Notes under the pieces: generated by a model
Told to the model about the DNA's origin: nothing
Database searches by the model: none
The model's input: the letters and a program-made list of their open reading frames with translations, nothing else
Part shown: positions 45,905 to 57,800 of the stretch, piece by piece
Layout: each line of letters starts with the position of its first letter
Numbering within the stretch: the stretch's first letter is position 1
Made by a program: the position numbers and the translations under genes
NCBI GenBank assembly: GCA_013407085.1
Contig: JACCGJ010004945.1
Span: 1 to 64,000, forward strand
Direction: 5' to 3'
Length of the DNA stretch: 64,000 nucleotides
From: Atriophallophorus winterbourni
Taxonomy: Eukaryota > Platyhelminthes > Trematoda > Plagiorchiida > Microphallidae

Positions 45905-46122
45905 AAACCATGACCATGAGCACATGTGATTGAACAGGTTGGTCGTACCAACCTTACACAACAGTGTCATACAAGCGCAACATGTTTACCATTCTTCGAC
46001 TGTTTCAAGTGCATGCGGATCCTGATCCTACTGTCCCTACCTGAAGAGTGCAAAAGCACGATTCCAGTCGTGCTGTGTGTGTATGATGGAGATGCACGCA
46101 AATGAGCGTTTTTATTCACGGC
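45905..46122 (+). mobile_element. Hammerhead-bearing short repeat, variant A
   Basis: ATTGAACAGGTTGGTCGTAC, CAACAGTGTCATACAAGCGC, CGACTGTTTCAAGTGCATGC, GATCCTGATCCTACTGTCCC, CTGAAGA (a permitted variant), GTGC/GCAC, then GATTC in place of GAAAC, then CAGTCGTG and GATGGAGATGCACGC. The core is broken at GAAAC. It sits exactly between two pieces of a LINE of opposite orientation. Confidence 0.75.
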
Positions 46123-46169
46123 TGTGATAACGTTTGCAAATCACGCAACTAGTTTATGGTTGCACATGC

Positions 46170-47800
46170 GAGTGACGTCTATCCGTGGTTTAGCAGACAA
46201 TTTGGCGCGGTGAAATCTCGTTTTGGAAAACTTCAGTTTTGCACAAACCAGCGAATGATCAGTGTCACAGTCTGCGCGTATATATGATCTGGTGAGACGT
46301 ACGCTTCCTATATTAATGCGCCTAACAATAATAATATCAAGCTGATGTCAATGCTTAGAGCGAGGATGTTTCCAAGAGACCCTATCCTGTGGTTTTGTTT
46401 GAAAGAAAGGGATACCGACACAAAAACTAAACTGTGTGCACATTTCTAAAAGGTGTTGTCCAATTCCATTGGTTTTACCTAATCCGAACCTTCCGAGACA
46501 ATTTTGCCAAGGCTTGTAATCTGTACCATTTCTGGCTTTAAAAACACCCAATACCACTACACCATTTTTTATGGCACGTTTTGAGTACTGTTGTGAGGAT
46601 ATGATAAAAAGCGCCTTTTTCAGCAGGCCTCGCAGAGAGCGTCGGTGCATAAACGTTGACCGACGTAATCGTACCAGTAATGCACTTCAAATTTTGAATC
46701 CAAACCCGTTCGATCCCGCTGCTGCTCGGTTATGCTGCTTTTAGTAGGCTGTTTCTGACGGCAAACCCAACTCCATGCAGTCGAGGCTCATTAGAACCGC
46801 TTCCTTCTCAAAAGATGTAATCTCTTTCTGTTAGCATACCAGTGTCTGGTAAGCAGGGCAGCCACTTCGACCTTCAGATTTTTTAGCTCATTGTTAATCG
46901 CAGCTGATGTTCTTCAGCCTCTGATATTCGAGATGTTGTCATGAAATCCTTTTAGCGTGGACCGGACGTTCCAGGGTCACAGTTTCGAAGCTGACTTTGT
47001 TGTTTAGTATTTCTATTCGCTGTTGCGGAAAAATGCAGTCTGCTAATTGGTTGATTCCTAATCCCCATGCACCCAATGAGGATAGCAAACCGTGGCGAGA
47101 CGGCACCCTATTGACTGGGGCAGCCCAGATTAAGTTGGGAGATAGACTTCCAATGAAACCTGAAAATCTCAACCATCCTCGAAAGCAGCCACAGGTGCTA
47201 AAATCCACGTTAGTCGAGCCATAGCTTTTAACCTTTATCCAAAGCTTCCCGGGTTATTATCCTTAGAACTGGAATGGAGTGTCCTCTTCATGGTGCGTTG
47301 AGATGTACGCCATTGCAGTTCAATATAGAGAACTAGCAGCTGCCCATGCAGCAAGTGCTCGTTCTCCATGACACCACTAGATCCAAAGGAACAGCTACGC
47401 TGATACGTTTGGACAACGATTTCGTCGCTGGAGTTGGCGGAACAAAGCTGAATACAACTGCGGAGTGCCTAACGGGACTCCATCTCCGGATTTTCTATCG
47501 AGGTTGCATCCTCAATCCTTGCCCATAATTGGATGCAGCCACAAGGCAGTAGAGTTTTGAGATAAAGGTTTTCATTCCCTAGGTGGACCGACTTCATGGA
47601 CTTACGTGCTCCACTTGCCCGAAGCAAGCTGGTTTTGAGGCGCCAGTCATCCGCCTTCGCCCTTTCCCCTGTCAGTAGAAGTAGTTCCGCCGGGTCACAC
47701 AGGACCATGCGTGCTGGCCATGAGCTGGACTTGTTTGTGAGAGGCTATCTGAGACGCGCTCCATTAGAGCAATTTTGGAATTGGAAGCTTATACCCAAAC
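46170..47800 (-). mobile_element. LINE family A 5' region and endonuclease
   Basis: Minus-strand translation gives the APE-type endonuclease: SVNVYAPTL, RKVRIR, LGRFGLGKTNGIGQHLLEMC, SWKHPRSKH, HQLDIIIVRR and ADCDTDHSLVCAKLKFSKTR, the catalytic 'CDTDHSLV' block. GDFNAR is degraded to LGVFKAR. Upstream (47800-46940) are long but unrecognised frames (VLCDPAELLLLTGERAKADD), probably 5' UTR or gag-like sequence. Many stops; pseudogene. Confidence 0.78.
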
Positions 47801-48419
47801 CGCTCCGGCGGTGACAACCCTACTTAATAATGTGCTTCTATAAACAAAATGTATATCTATGAGCTTCGAAAATGAGAACATTCAGATGTCCTATGTTAAC
47901 ATCACATGGGTATCCGAGTTTAAAGTAATGAAAGTGCGGTAAACCTCTTTCGTGAAAAATGATTGAATACCGGCAAATAAGTTTCAGAAGCTTTCTTCTC
48001 GGTTAAAACGTGCAAGCTTCGAAAAATGATAATTTTTGTACAAAATTGATTTTCACAGCCACACAGGATCAAAACCTGAAGCGCGCTTTTAGAATTAACC
48101 AGTGGTTTTTTGTTGCATTTCTTTGTGTGCTACAATCTACATTTTTACGTGGCATTATAGTTAGTTTATAAATTCACTTCAAAACAACGGTATCTAAATT
48201 CTCTATATTATTTTTACAACCTGTCGTCTGTTGGAAAATCCGTGTGAGACGATTTTTGAAACGAAATTACACTTGCATATACTGCTTGACATCGTTCCGC
48301 GAACTTACGTTTTAGATATTCGTCATATACTATTATTATTCACATTTTGACTTATACCATATTCCTGAGCTGTTGTAAATTGTTTTCTATGTCAACCTTA
48401 AATACTCGAATAATGGCTT
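47801..48419. other. Unassigned AT-rich sequence
   Basis: No feature recognised. Confidence 0.45.
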
Positions 48420-49115
48420 TACACGCAAGACAGAAACGGAAGCGGAATGTTTTCCATCTACGAAGCATCTGCCGTATCTAGAAAATACCGTGGATGGACA
48501 GAAGGACTAATGCTAAGATGCTTTCAAAAGCTGGTCTAGAGACAGTGCAACCTGCTGTGGCTTGGCCACGTCTAAAGAATGGAAAATGGTCGTATTCCGA
48601 AAGATCTACTCTATGGTGCGTTGAAATCAGGAACTCGAACATTGGGGAGACTGCGCTCGCGGTACAACGACGTTTACAGAAGAGATATGAAGGCTCTTGG
48701 CATTGATTCTATGAGTTTGGGAGAACTTGCTCTTGACCACTCACGTTGGAGGCATTGTGTAAAGCGTCGTCTGCAAATTGTGGAGGTGCTGATAAGGTTC
48801 TTGGAAGCTGAACGCGAATCATGCCACCGGCGTGCTTATCGGTGAAAGCGCTGCAAGGGAGATTGTTCCTCTCGAATCGGACTGTTTAATCATTCGAAAA
48901 GCTGTGAAATACGAGAAAAATCATGCAATTATGATGTACATCCATGGTCGACATCGATCGAAGGAGGAGATCAACAACAGTATGGATGGTAAGAACTGTA
49001 ACCGAACATCCAGAAACGAGTTGTATAGCAAGCGATGCATGCAATTGTGAAGTATATCCATGGTCGTTATTTACCGAAGGAGTCCAACAACAACAACAAC
49101 AACCTAGAAGACAGC
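48420..49115 (+). mobile_element. LINE family A 3' end (copy 8)
   Basis: MDRRTNAKMLSKAGLE, then after a frame change ENGRIPKDLLYGALKSGTRT, RSRYNDVYRRDMKALGIDSM, LDHSRWRHCVKRRLQ and a finger region (KRCKGDCSSRIGLFNHSKSC). The 3' end block TCCATGGTC occurs twice (48941 and 49057) and the element ends in (CAA)n at 49086-49105. Confidence 0.85.
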
Positions 49116-49139
49116 AAAGTATTTGAAAATATTCAAGAC

Positions 49140-49332
49140 CGATCGGGAGTCCATAATCATGAAAATAAAGTTTGCAATGAATCGGTTATAGTAAGTTTTT
49201 GGTAAAGTTTCGCTTCTGAACACAGAAGCTTCCTCAGACCAAGGGTGTCGGTACGAACAGTGTTTAGGTTGAAATGGCATTCTCTTGACCAATCCTGAGT
49301 TCTCTAAGCTAGACAATGGACACCTATACAAA
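49140..49332 (-). repeat. Penelope-like element pseudo-LTR, copy 1
   Basis: About 165 bp match 49905-50060 in the same orientation: GTTTGCAATGAATCGGTTAT, AGTAAGTTTTTGGTAA, GACCAA, GGTGTCGGTACGAACAGTG, GGCATTCTCTTGACCAATCC. Direct flanking copies are the normal pseudo-LTR layout of Penelope-like elements. Confidence 0.75.
49198..49242 (-). ncRNA. Hammerhead motif in PLE pseudo-LTR, copy 1
   Basis: Minus strand: TTGGT, CTGAGGA, then a stem II of seven pairs (GCTTCTG/CAGAAGC with loop TGTT), GAAAC, TTT, ACCAA. Stem I pairs TTGGT with ACCAA. The CTGANGA and GAAA boxes are intact, with one extra A before stem II. Stem III is only one or two pairs. Confidence 0.6.
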
Positions 49333-49334
49333 CA

Positions 49335-49393
49335 AAACGATGGTCTGTGGTTACTGTAAAGTATTTACTTTTTGGACCATTAAAACTTTGAAT
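49335..49393 (+). mobile_element. CR1-like 3' UTR tail fragment
   Basis: GGTTACTGTAAAGTATTTAC, TTTTTGGACCATTAAAACTT, TGAATTA matches the CR1 3' end at 14380-14325 (minus). Confidence 0.65.
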
Positions 49394-49395
49394 TA

Positions 49396-49735
49396 GTGAT
49401 TGGCTCACCCATTTCTCCAGTGCTCGCGAATATGTACATGGAGCACTTCAAAGAGATAGCTTTGAGAAACAAAGCGTTAAAACCAAATATACGGTGGCGC
49501 TATGTAGACGATACATTCGTCATCATAAAGCGAAACAGACTGGAAGCATTTCATAGTTATCTCGATAGTTTGAATCCAAAAATCCAAGTCACAAAAGAAA
49601 CCGAGTCTACGGAAGGGACACTTCCGTTCTTGGACTGTCTCGCGCAAAAAGACAACGGCAAGATAAGAACAACGGTATATCGTAAGCCTATCGACACGGA
49701 GATAATATCTCCTACCCGTGTGGTTCAATAAAGTC
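49396..49735 (+). mobile_element. Penelope-like RT fragment
   Basis: The 111-codon frame reads GSPISPVLANMYMEHFKE, WRYVDDTFVIIKRNRLEAF, PKIQVTKETESTEGTLPFLD and TTVYRKPIDTE: the PLE RT blocks with the YVDD catalytic box intact. The orientation is opposite to the PLE pieces on both sides, so it is a separate or inverted piece. Confidence 0.88.
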
Positions 49736-49799
49736 TGACCTCAAAATGTGTGGTACGCTTTTTCACACTTCATGCAACATTTTTGTGGTCTCCATTGTT

Positions 49800-50890
49800 C
49801 CTAAGCGGTAAATCCTTGACAAAAAATGGACGATTGTATTAAAGCAACCCTAGCATGAGAAATTAAATCGACCAAATTAAGGATTTTATTAAAAGTGTCT
49901 TTTAAGTTTGCAATGAATCGGTTATAGTAAGTTTTTGGTAACGTTTCGCTTCTGAACACAAGCTTCATCAGACCAAAGGTGTCGGTACGAACAGTGATCA
50001 GGTTTAAATGGCATTCTCTTGACCAATCCTGAGTTTTCTGAGCTAGACAGGGGAGATCAAGATAATTGATCACACCTTCTAATTGCCGTGTTTATCCCTA
50101 ATTGTTTATTAATTGCACAGGTCAGCGTCTGCTGACACACTCCTTACGTAATCATGTGCGTTTTGTGTGATGTTCGTTAATCCTTATTCGCTGCAAAACC
50201 GAACGCCAGATTGTTGAGATATCCGCCCCATCCACCTTGTTCACCGCATTCGCCCCAGCCTTTGTTATTTCAACAGCCTCGGCGTGAAGTCTTTCCCTAT
50301 AAGATTTCACACCCCGTCTTATCACTTTCACGTTATCAAGATCTACGCTGTGTCCAGTGTCTAGCACGTGTTCAGCTAGGGCCGAATCCCAAATCAGTGA
50401 TTGATATTCAATAAGATTGCGAGGTCACTTTCCCACTCGTTTCCTGTGTTCGTTTACCATAGTGCAGAGTTCTTTAGACGTTTGCCCAATGTAAACACCC
50501 GCACAACCCTTGCAGTTGATTTTGTAGATGCAGTTCGTCGCACAACCTAAATGAGTCTTATCTTTGAGATGCATTAATACGGAGCAGAGAGTTTTACCTG
50601 TTTTTTATGTTACTCTAATACCTGTGCTATTCAACATTCGACTTATTCCTTCGGAGGCGTTTTGACATACGGCAGAGATACCGTAGCTCACAAAACTTTT
50701 TCCGTCTCCGGTTGCGGATGTTTAACTCTGTTCAATTGGCGCTCTTGGGATAACCATGATTTGCAAGTCGGCGACTGACTTCTTCATAAGCTCGTCTCTT
50801 ATCTGCATCATCGCTGCAGAGGAGGTTAACCTTGTAGAATAGCGATTTCGCTATGGACTGAAATACCCTTTTAGGGTGCGCAGATGTGAG
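49800..50890 (-). mobile_element. Penelope-like element 3' half with GIY-YIG endonuclease
   Basis: Minus-strand order: RT thumb end HPKRVFQSIAKSLFYKVNLL, RRAYEEVSRRLANHGYPKSA; linker GISAVCQNASEGISRMLNST; GIY-YIG domain CIYKINCKGCAGVYIGQTSK with NEHRKRVG; C-terminus LAEHVLDTGHSVDLDNVKVI, SYRERLHAEAVEI to the stop at 50152. A TGA after RKRVGK, another stop in the linker and a frame change make it inactive. A pseudo-LTR with hammerhead motif follows. Confidence 0.85.
49934..49977 (-). ncRNA. Hammerhead motif in PLE pseudo-LTR, copy 2
   Basis: Minus strand: TTTGGT, CTGATGA, AGCTTGTGTTCAGAAGC (stem II GCTT/AAGC), GAAAC, GTT, ACCAAA. Stem I is six Watson-Crick pairs (TTTGGT/ACCAAA). The self-complementary ACGT at stem III fits the minimal hammerheads described in Penelope-like elements, thought to work as dimers. 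Confidence 0.65.
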
Positions 50891-53344
50891 ATCATATCTT
50901 CTGTCAAATATGTAACTTTAAAATATTAAATTGAAGATCAATAATGATAGAAATCTTTCGCATGGGCTGGTTTTATGGTCCACCGATTAAACCAGTCGAA
51001 TAAATAATAAAAGTAATAAAACCTACCTATGAATTTAGCCTAGATTCACCATTTAAGCAGTTTTGTACATCTATGTAACTCTTGATGAGCGAAAATTATT
51101 TCGCATATTATTTAGAATTTCCAGTAATCGAGATTTGAGGTAAACTCTGGATGCAATCCTGTCCGAAAGTGACAACATTTAATCAACCATTGTGATTTAG
51201 GCTATTTGTCTTCAACGACCTACTTGTAGATGTCAGTAGATAAACTATTTGAAATTATACCAAAATTGATGCACGAGTCAAAAATAGTTTTCTAAATTAA
51301 AAGAATTTACCCAATATCTTTAAATATCTTTTTCATTCAAGGTAAAATGGCATTTACTGCCTAGGATTGCACTATAAATTATAAGCCCACAACTAACAAA
51401 ATAATTTCCACTTAGTGTCTTTCTCATTTATTTTATCTCAACTTATGCCAAAATGTCTCAATCAGACTCAATTTAATTGTGTTGGTAGATACGAACAGAT
51501 ACTCGTCTTACTTGTTCCAAAAGCAGTGATATACTTTTCTGTATTTAATATAATGTATAAAATTTAGTAATACCTAGAAAGGTTGAAATCGCATTAAAGT
51601 AGAATATTTCGTGCTGTTGTAAATGATAATGTTTACACTCGTCTTCTGAGAGGTTCTGCCTTACCGCGATTGCCTAGTTTCATATTTGAACTTGTTCCCA
51701 CGAAATAATCCTTATCAATATCCTGCCTGACCGGTTTCAAACATATTACAATATCTTGCTTATCCTCAATCCATCACCATTGAAATGGGCAGAATAAAGG
51801 CAACGAATTACGTCAAAACATTATTTTCGAAAGTTTGGCATTCTGTAGAGTTGGTGGAATTATATTCTGCATCAATGATGAGTAGTTATCACGAGCTTTT
51901 GTATGATATACAGAACATTACCCATTGGGTACAATACAAGGGACCTTAAGCGCCGTATGCGGCGAATTGCTTGTCGTTCGATCGCATCTGACGTTGTCCA
52001 TCCGAAGATGTTGTTGCTCGAACCGTTTACATGGAATACTTCCCGAGTTATTACCGGTTTGCGATCTTATTTATCGATAGCTTAGAGGCTTCCTACTCTT
52101 GTGTTCTGCCATTGTGTGGTGATCTGTAAATCATCCGTTAGGGAAATAAGAGATTAAAATCCGCCCTCAGAACTTCAGGGTGGATAAAACACTTCATATT
52201 CACGTAACTTTTATGTTTGACCGGTTTTATTGAAACTAATTTTTCACCTTTACTCTTCTTCTGAAGTAATTTTAAATGATTGGATTGACTATTAGAGATA
52301 ACCTGAAAACCTCATGTAGAACAATAATCGCGTTTTTACATTCAGATCAAGTATGCATTTCCCAGCTGATAATTATACTGTTATTCTATGAGTCCTTTTG
52401 AAGTTAAGGGCAGGTAATTAATATTGCACCATCTATATTCGATGAGTATACCTCTCTCCAAAACGGGATTACGGATTGTGATCTGAATTTGATCCAGTTT
52501 AGTCAAGTCATTCTAGCACAATGTTTAACCGCATATGCATATATATGTTTGCATCGTTTGGTTGGGTAAACATAAAAATAATATCTTCAAGCTTTGAATT
52601 TGAACCGAAAAGCGCTAGAACATATGGTTAAACGACATTACTTTTTTCACTTGTAAACAGTGACACGTGAATTAACGTTCTATTGCGCATAGCTCCCACG
52701 CCTTACCGTCCTGTCGGTTTCATTCTACATTCGCTCATCAGATTGATGTAGGAAAATTAATCCTGGCTAGCTTTAAAGCCCGGTAAAATCATAAGCACTA
52801 CTTGACCTTGAATCCACCGCCAAATATGATTCGTTTATCGAACAACAATGTATGACTACATGAACAAAAATTTACTCTTAGCCATGCAACAAAAATTTTT
52901 TGTGAATAATGAAACGTGATAAATGAAACATTTTTCATCACCACATTTATAATCATATCAAAATCATATCAAAATTTTGAGCTGTTTGTACCATTTGTAG
53001 CAGCAAAATAAGTATCAGCCAACATTTTCCCGGTGGTTTGTTACGTCACGCATGCCTATTGTACAGTCTTCCTGTGATAAGGGCAAAGGTTCCGAAATCT
53101 GTAATGGTTTTTGACAGTGAAAGGTTTAGGAGAAGCAAGTACATTCTTCTTTTATAGGTGTTTTAAAACTTGACTCACAATTTTTCTGCAATTTCTTCAT
53201 TGGGTCTCTTCATCGCCAATTTTTCTTAGCTGCCTGTGATTGTCAAACAACCGAAACCCGAAACCGGGCTGGGCATAAGGCTATGAGGAACTGCACACAT
53301 CTCATTCTATGATCTGGAATCAATTGGTTATTTTCTTTTCAATT
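50891..53344. other. Unassigned; shared repeat block at 51960-52130
   Basis: No gene recognised. 51960-52130 resembles 24226-24440 (see there). The rest is AT-rich. Confidence 0.4.
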
Positions 53345-53610
53345 TACCTCGTGCCTAAAACAGTTGCGCTTTTATGCCACTGTTGGATAAGTTTGTCACG
53401 ACCAGCGTGTTCAACCTCATGTACCCTATCACATGTAGATGGGGTTAAACCCATGATCATCAACAGGAATACGGATTCGCATGTATTTTCATCACACACA
53501 CACACCACGATAGGTTTCGCGCTGTTTACACTAATCAGGTAGGGACTATATGATCACAGTCGCATATTTTGAAAAAGTGGAAGGTTTGCGCTTGTTTGCC
53601 ACTGATGGAT
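53345..53610 (-). mobile_element. Hammerhead-bearing short repeat, variant A, 1.2 tandem units
   Basis: Plus-strand text TGCCACTGTTGGATAAGTTT, GTAGATGGGGTTAAACCCAT, CATCACACACACACACCACG, GGTTTCGCGCTGTTTACACT, AATCAGGTAGGGAC. On the minus strand the core reads CTGATTA with intact GAAAC: one substitution at an essential G. Confidence 0.7.
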
Positions 53611-54630
53611 CAGGTGTCCGTTATTCATCATAATCTATAAACATTGAGCTTTTATATAAATCAATTCGAATTTAGATTGTTTCATGGACAAACACTTTTG
53701 CTGTATAACAACTGGATTTTCGGTTGGAAAAAAAACATTAATTTATTTTCGGCCACATTGAATTTGTTTCTCAGTTTTCAATGATTTCCCGTTTCTTTCC
53801 CATCCAATTATGTTTAGCCACGTTCGGACTTGGACTCTCGTCCCGGTAGCCGAAAATTGTGCGGCAGTCACATCCGCCAAGTTAGCAAGAGACGCGCGGA
53901 TGCGTGTGTTGGGCTGCATGCCGTCAAATCAGGTCTACGCGTTTGTGATTTATTTCTCCTGTGAACATGTAAATCCTGTTGTTTCCTACCTTCCAACTAC
54001 CGCCGCTTGCCAGTTGATGCTACATTAACGAATGGTTTTTGTTCACGTTGCAAAACGAGATTAAAGCAAGTCGGGGAATGTCATAATGTAGGTTGTAGGT
54101 GAAAAGCATGTATGTGTTGGAGCTGTGTTAGCCATCTATTTGAAGCATTGCTAAAAAGCTAAGTGGAATTGATGAATCGTGTGTCTTTCAGCAATCAGTT
54201 GAAATGGGTTGCATATCCTGTGAGCTCCCGTTAATTTAAGATTAATTCATAAAACATTACAGGAGAGCACTCAATCAAGTTTAATTAAATATAATTAATT
54301 AATTAATAACTAATATTAATTATAATTAATGTGATGTATAAGTTTAAAATTTAGTTTACAAATGTGGTTCAAGCTACAAGATATCCATGCTTTGTGATTG
54401 CATAATGACCTACTAGAAGTGTTTGTCTTCTCTGGGAAATGGACAATCAAGAAGACTAAGAAGCGGTCACGATACCTACGCCAGTGAATCTGTTTATCAT
54501 CGCATGACTGCAGTTGTCCACATTTTCAAAGGCAGAAAACGCATTAATTTGTGGAAATATTCAATACGCAATTGATATGCCCCGGTTGTTGGTTATTGTG
54601 GTGGTATGCAACTGATGAATGAAAATTTAG
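53611..54630. other. Unassigned; AT-palindromic stretch at 54285-54345
   Basis: No gene seen. 54285-54345 is nearly pure TTAATTAA-type sequence. Confidence 0.45.
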
Positions 54631-54833
54631 AAAGTCTCACAATCATTTATGATAAAACGATTAATCACAGTAAGATGTTTACACCTTTCGCACATGCATC
54701 AAGTGGCGTGAGTTTCGCTAAGCCTCATAAAAAACCGGAAAATCGATATAATATAGATTCGAATGGATTTCCGACACCGAGAATAGTTGGTTCGGATCGT
54801 TATGTAATTTCTACTTTACCCTTGCCCTTACAA
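54631..54833 (+). CDS. Candidate isolated exon, product unknown
   Basis: Open stretch of 67 codons between a possible acceptor (AAATTTAG) and a strong donor (CAA/GTAAGT): DKTINHSKMFTPFAHASSGV, SFAKPHKKPENRYNIDSNGF, PTPRIVGSDRYVISTLPLPL. The composition looks more protein-like than neighbouring frames. I do not recognise it, no partner exon was found, and the opposite strand is also open at 54828-55097. Confidence 0.22.
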
Positions 54834-57800
54834 GTAAGTTTTGGAGAGGCTCCTTTCGAAAACTCTTCGTGGAGCAAAGTGTATGTTTCTTCCGGGAACT
54901 TTGTGTAGTCTCAACATAGGGGCATTCATGAGATCGCTGCCTCCATTACCATTATTCCTGTTGGGTATGATAGGAGTGATGAATACAAAAAAATGCGCTG
55001 AAATAACTAAAAATTGCTGGAAAAGTAGCTTATCTTTTTCACGCCCAGGAGCAGATTTCTCGTAGTGGCCTCCACGTATGTCGAGCTTGAGATCCATGCA
55101 TCGAATATTATGGTTTTAGGTATGGAGAAGACAATCAACCAGAGCTAAATGACGTTCATCGCATCAGCTACCTCGGCAGCTTTATGAAAAACAAACTTGA
55201 AACCTATACATGTTGGAACTTCCTAGACTTTGACTAGCTCACTAAAGTGAACATATGCGACAAGTTGATCAACCTTGTGCTCGTCTAAGCATAGCAATCG
55301 GGAAATTTGAAAGTGACGATCGTCAAACAGCATCAAACTTTCTGGAATGGGAACCACACATTACTGCTTACTATTCGCTGCCGATAACCTTAGAAAATGG
55401 AATGTTATGACAACTAACGGAGCAGTTTTCCTTTCAAATCTTACCAATTCACCGACTCTCTATACTCCGAAAATCGATAAAGCACAGGCAAGACAGATTT
55501 CACTGAATAATAGACTCTGAAAAAACTTGGCACCACAAATTCGATCGAATGACCTGCTCGGTTATTAATAAGGTGTGCAAAAATTTCAAATGCAATTAAA
55601 GGGTATATATGATTTTTGTTGCATACGTTATTAACAAATTAACCAAATTCTACTGGAACTTTAAGCTATTGTGACAATGGTATGCACTTCTCAAATTAAA
55701 AAGTAACGATCTTAAATGTTGAGCAATTAATATGATCATGCGAGAATTTAAATAATTGGTTAATCGGGTTAATCCGGGTTGGCCCAATTCGAAAATTAAA
55801 TTCCAGATTTCTTTTTCTTCTTTCAACCTAAATTATCATTCCACTTTCCTTGACAAAATCAATTTTATCGATCTTTGCTACTACAAAAGAGAGATACCAC
55901 CGTTTGAGACGAAAATTATTTCCTCGTCTCGATCGATCGAACCGTTTGATATCACTGATGCACAACTACAAGTTTGTAAGATGGCGTGGCCTCCTGTCAA
56001 TGCTAGATTTTCCGGGTCAACCCGAGTTGTAATGGGAAAATCGAGACTATTGTCAAACACGCAATGCTTCGAAATTAGACATGGCGAATCATCCGCCTTG
56101 CTGCAACGCGAAAATCCCTGAGTACGCTATCCACTAGTTGAAGAAAGACGCGTCAAGATTTTTCGGAGTGGTTTTTAAACTCTGGATTTCTCGAAACGGT
56201 GCGCGCGTGATGCTGGCCGAGTGGATGAATTACGGATTGATAAACATACATTCAAATTTCCACGAGCAACGCACGGCCTCGAGAGTGAAATTAGTTTGAC
56301 AGTTGTTCGTTCTGGCAGTGATGAGCTGCCTGATGTGTGGAGATACGTGTGATATTCCCGGTGTCCTCTGAGTCGAGTGAATCCGTGTGTTGTGTGGTGT
56401 TGTATGGGAGGTTGCAAGGGGGTAAACAACTGGCGTTCTCTGGGAAATGTCCATTTATCTTCGCTCTGTGAAGATGAAACTTTCGCAACCTCGGAATACA
56501 TGCAGCTCGGAATTAATAGTGATAAATTACTGCCTTATAAAGGAAAAAATTCAAAAGTTTTTATACAGTTCAAATACCTTTCATTTTCATTTAGATTCGA
56601 GTTTAGTATTAGTGCATGACTCATTTAGTGTATCATAATTTTAGATAGTCAAATTAAAACCAGTATAGTTCCCATACTTATGCTTGGATTAGGTTATTTT
56701 GCTTCGTAATTCCGTGTTTACGAATGTATCCTGACAACTGTGCTTCAAATCCTTGTCAACTATACAGTCATGATAAACCTGATACTATCGCAGATCCCGG
56801 ATTTTGTTAAACAACAAAATGTTTGACTGCACACACAGATCGAATTTAAACAAATGTTGGTATGGCCTTAGCGGCTCGACAACATGCACATGGTGTGTAT
56901 GTAAATGGAGTGCAACTTGTGCAAAATAACCCTTGCCTGTCTCGCGCCGTTTACCCTCATCGTGGATGAATCTTAGGATTAGGATACGCCTGCTATGAAT
57001 TTGTGGTGTGAACGCTAAACGCACTCTAAATTTTTAATGACACATAATACACAGGCAAACGCGGTGAAGGACACATGCTTGAATGATTTGCACTCAACGA
57101 TCTGCAGATAGTAACCTCGGTTACAATAAGCATCGGATTGCTTTGCAAGAGTTGAACCGGATCCTTCGTTCTTTTTACACATCAGTAACTTTCAAACATG
57201 TGGATCCGAGAGACTGCGTCTTCCAGACTCTCTCGTGTCGATTTCGCGTGAGCGGTCATGACATGGTACCGCTTGGAAACGCGAGTAAATGATTGGTTTC
57301 ACGACACGTGAGAAGTAGAATCAAAGAGGACTGGGATCGTTACACTCGTCCTTTAAATAATGCTTCACACGTATAAGTAAAACGTAATCTGCTTGTCATC
57401 AAATCAGTTTAATCTCAGGTAAAAAAATCAAAAACAAATGACCAAATAATCTAATGTTTGTCCTCAGAACAATATAATAGAGATCAATATTATAATAAAT
57501 TGAGCAATTGCGGAAAAAATGTAAAAAAACGACTTAATTCACTTCCACGGTGCAAACAAAACATGTCTTTTACTTTTACATGCATAATTAGGTTAACAAT
57601 ATCCAGGGTCTAATTTTCAACTTCATATTAAAATTAAACGCTACGATTTTTACAGCATTACAGAAAGAAAGTATCGTCGATTGAATTATAAATCATGACA
57701 AAAACCTGAATGATACATATAGTTTTTTATCGCCACAGCTCTTAAAATCGGAATACAATCATTACTTCCCCTACCCTTTTGTAGTCCTTCCTATTGTTTG

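Noticed and set aside
52711..52745. Minus-strand CTGATGA followed 13 bases later by GAAAC
   Set aside because: The bases between do not form a stem II and no repeat body surrounds it, so it is a chance or fully decayed match.
55756..56121. 121-codon plus-strand frame
   Set aside because: Composition is not protein-like in its first half, and I see no splice signals or motif.
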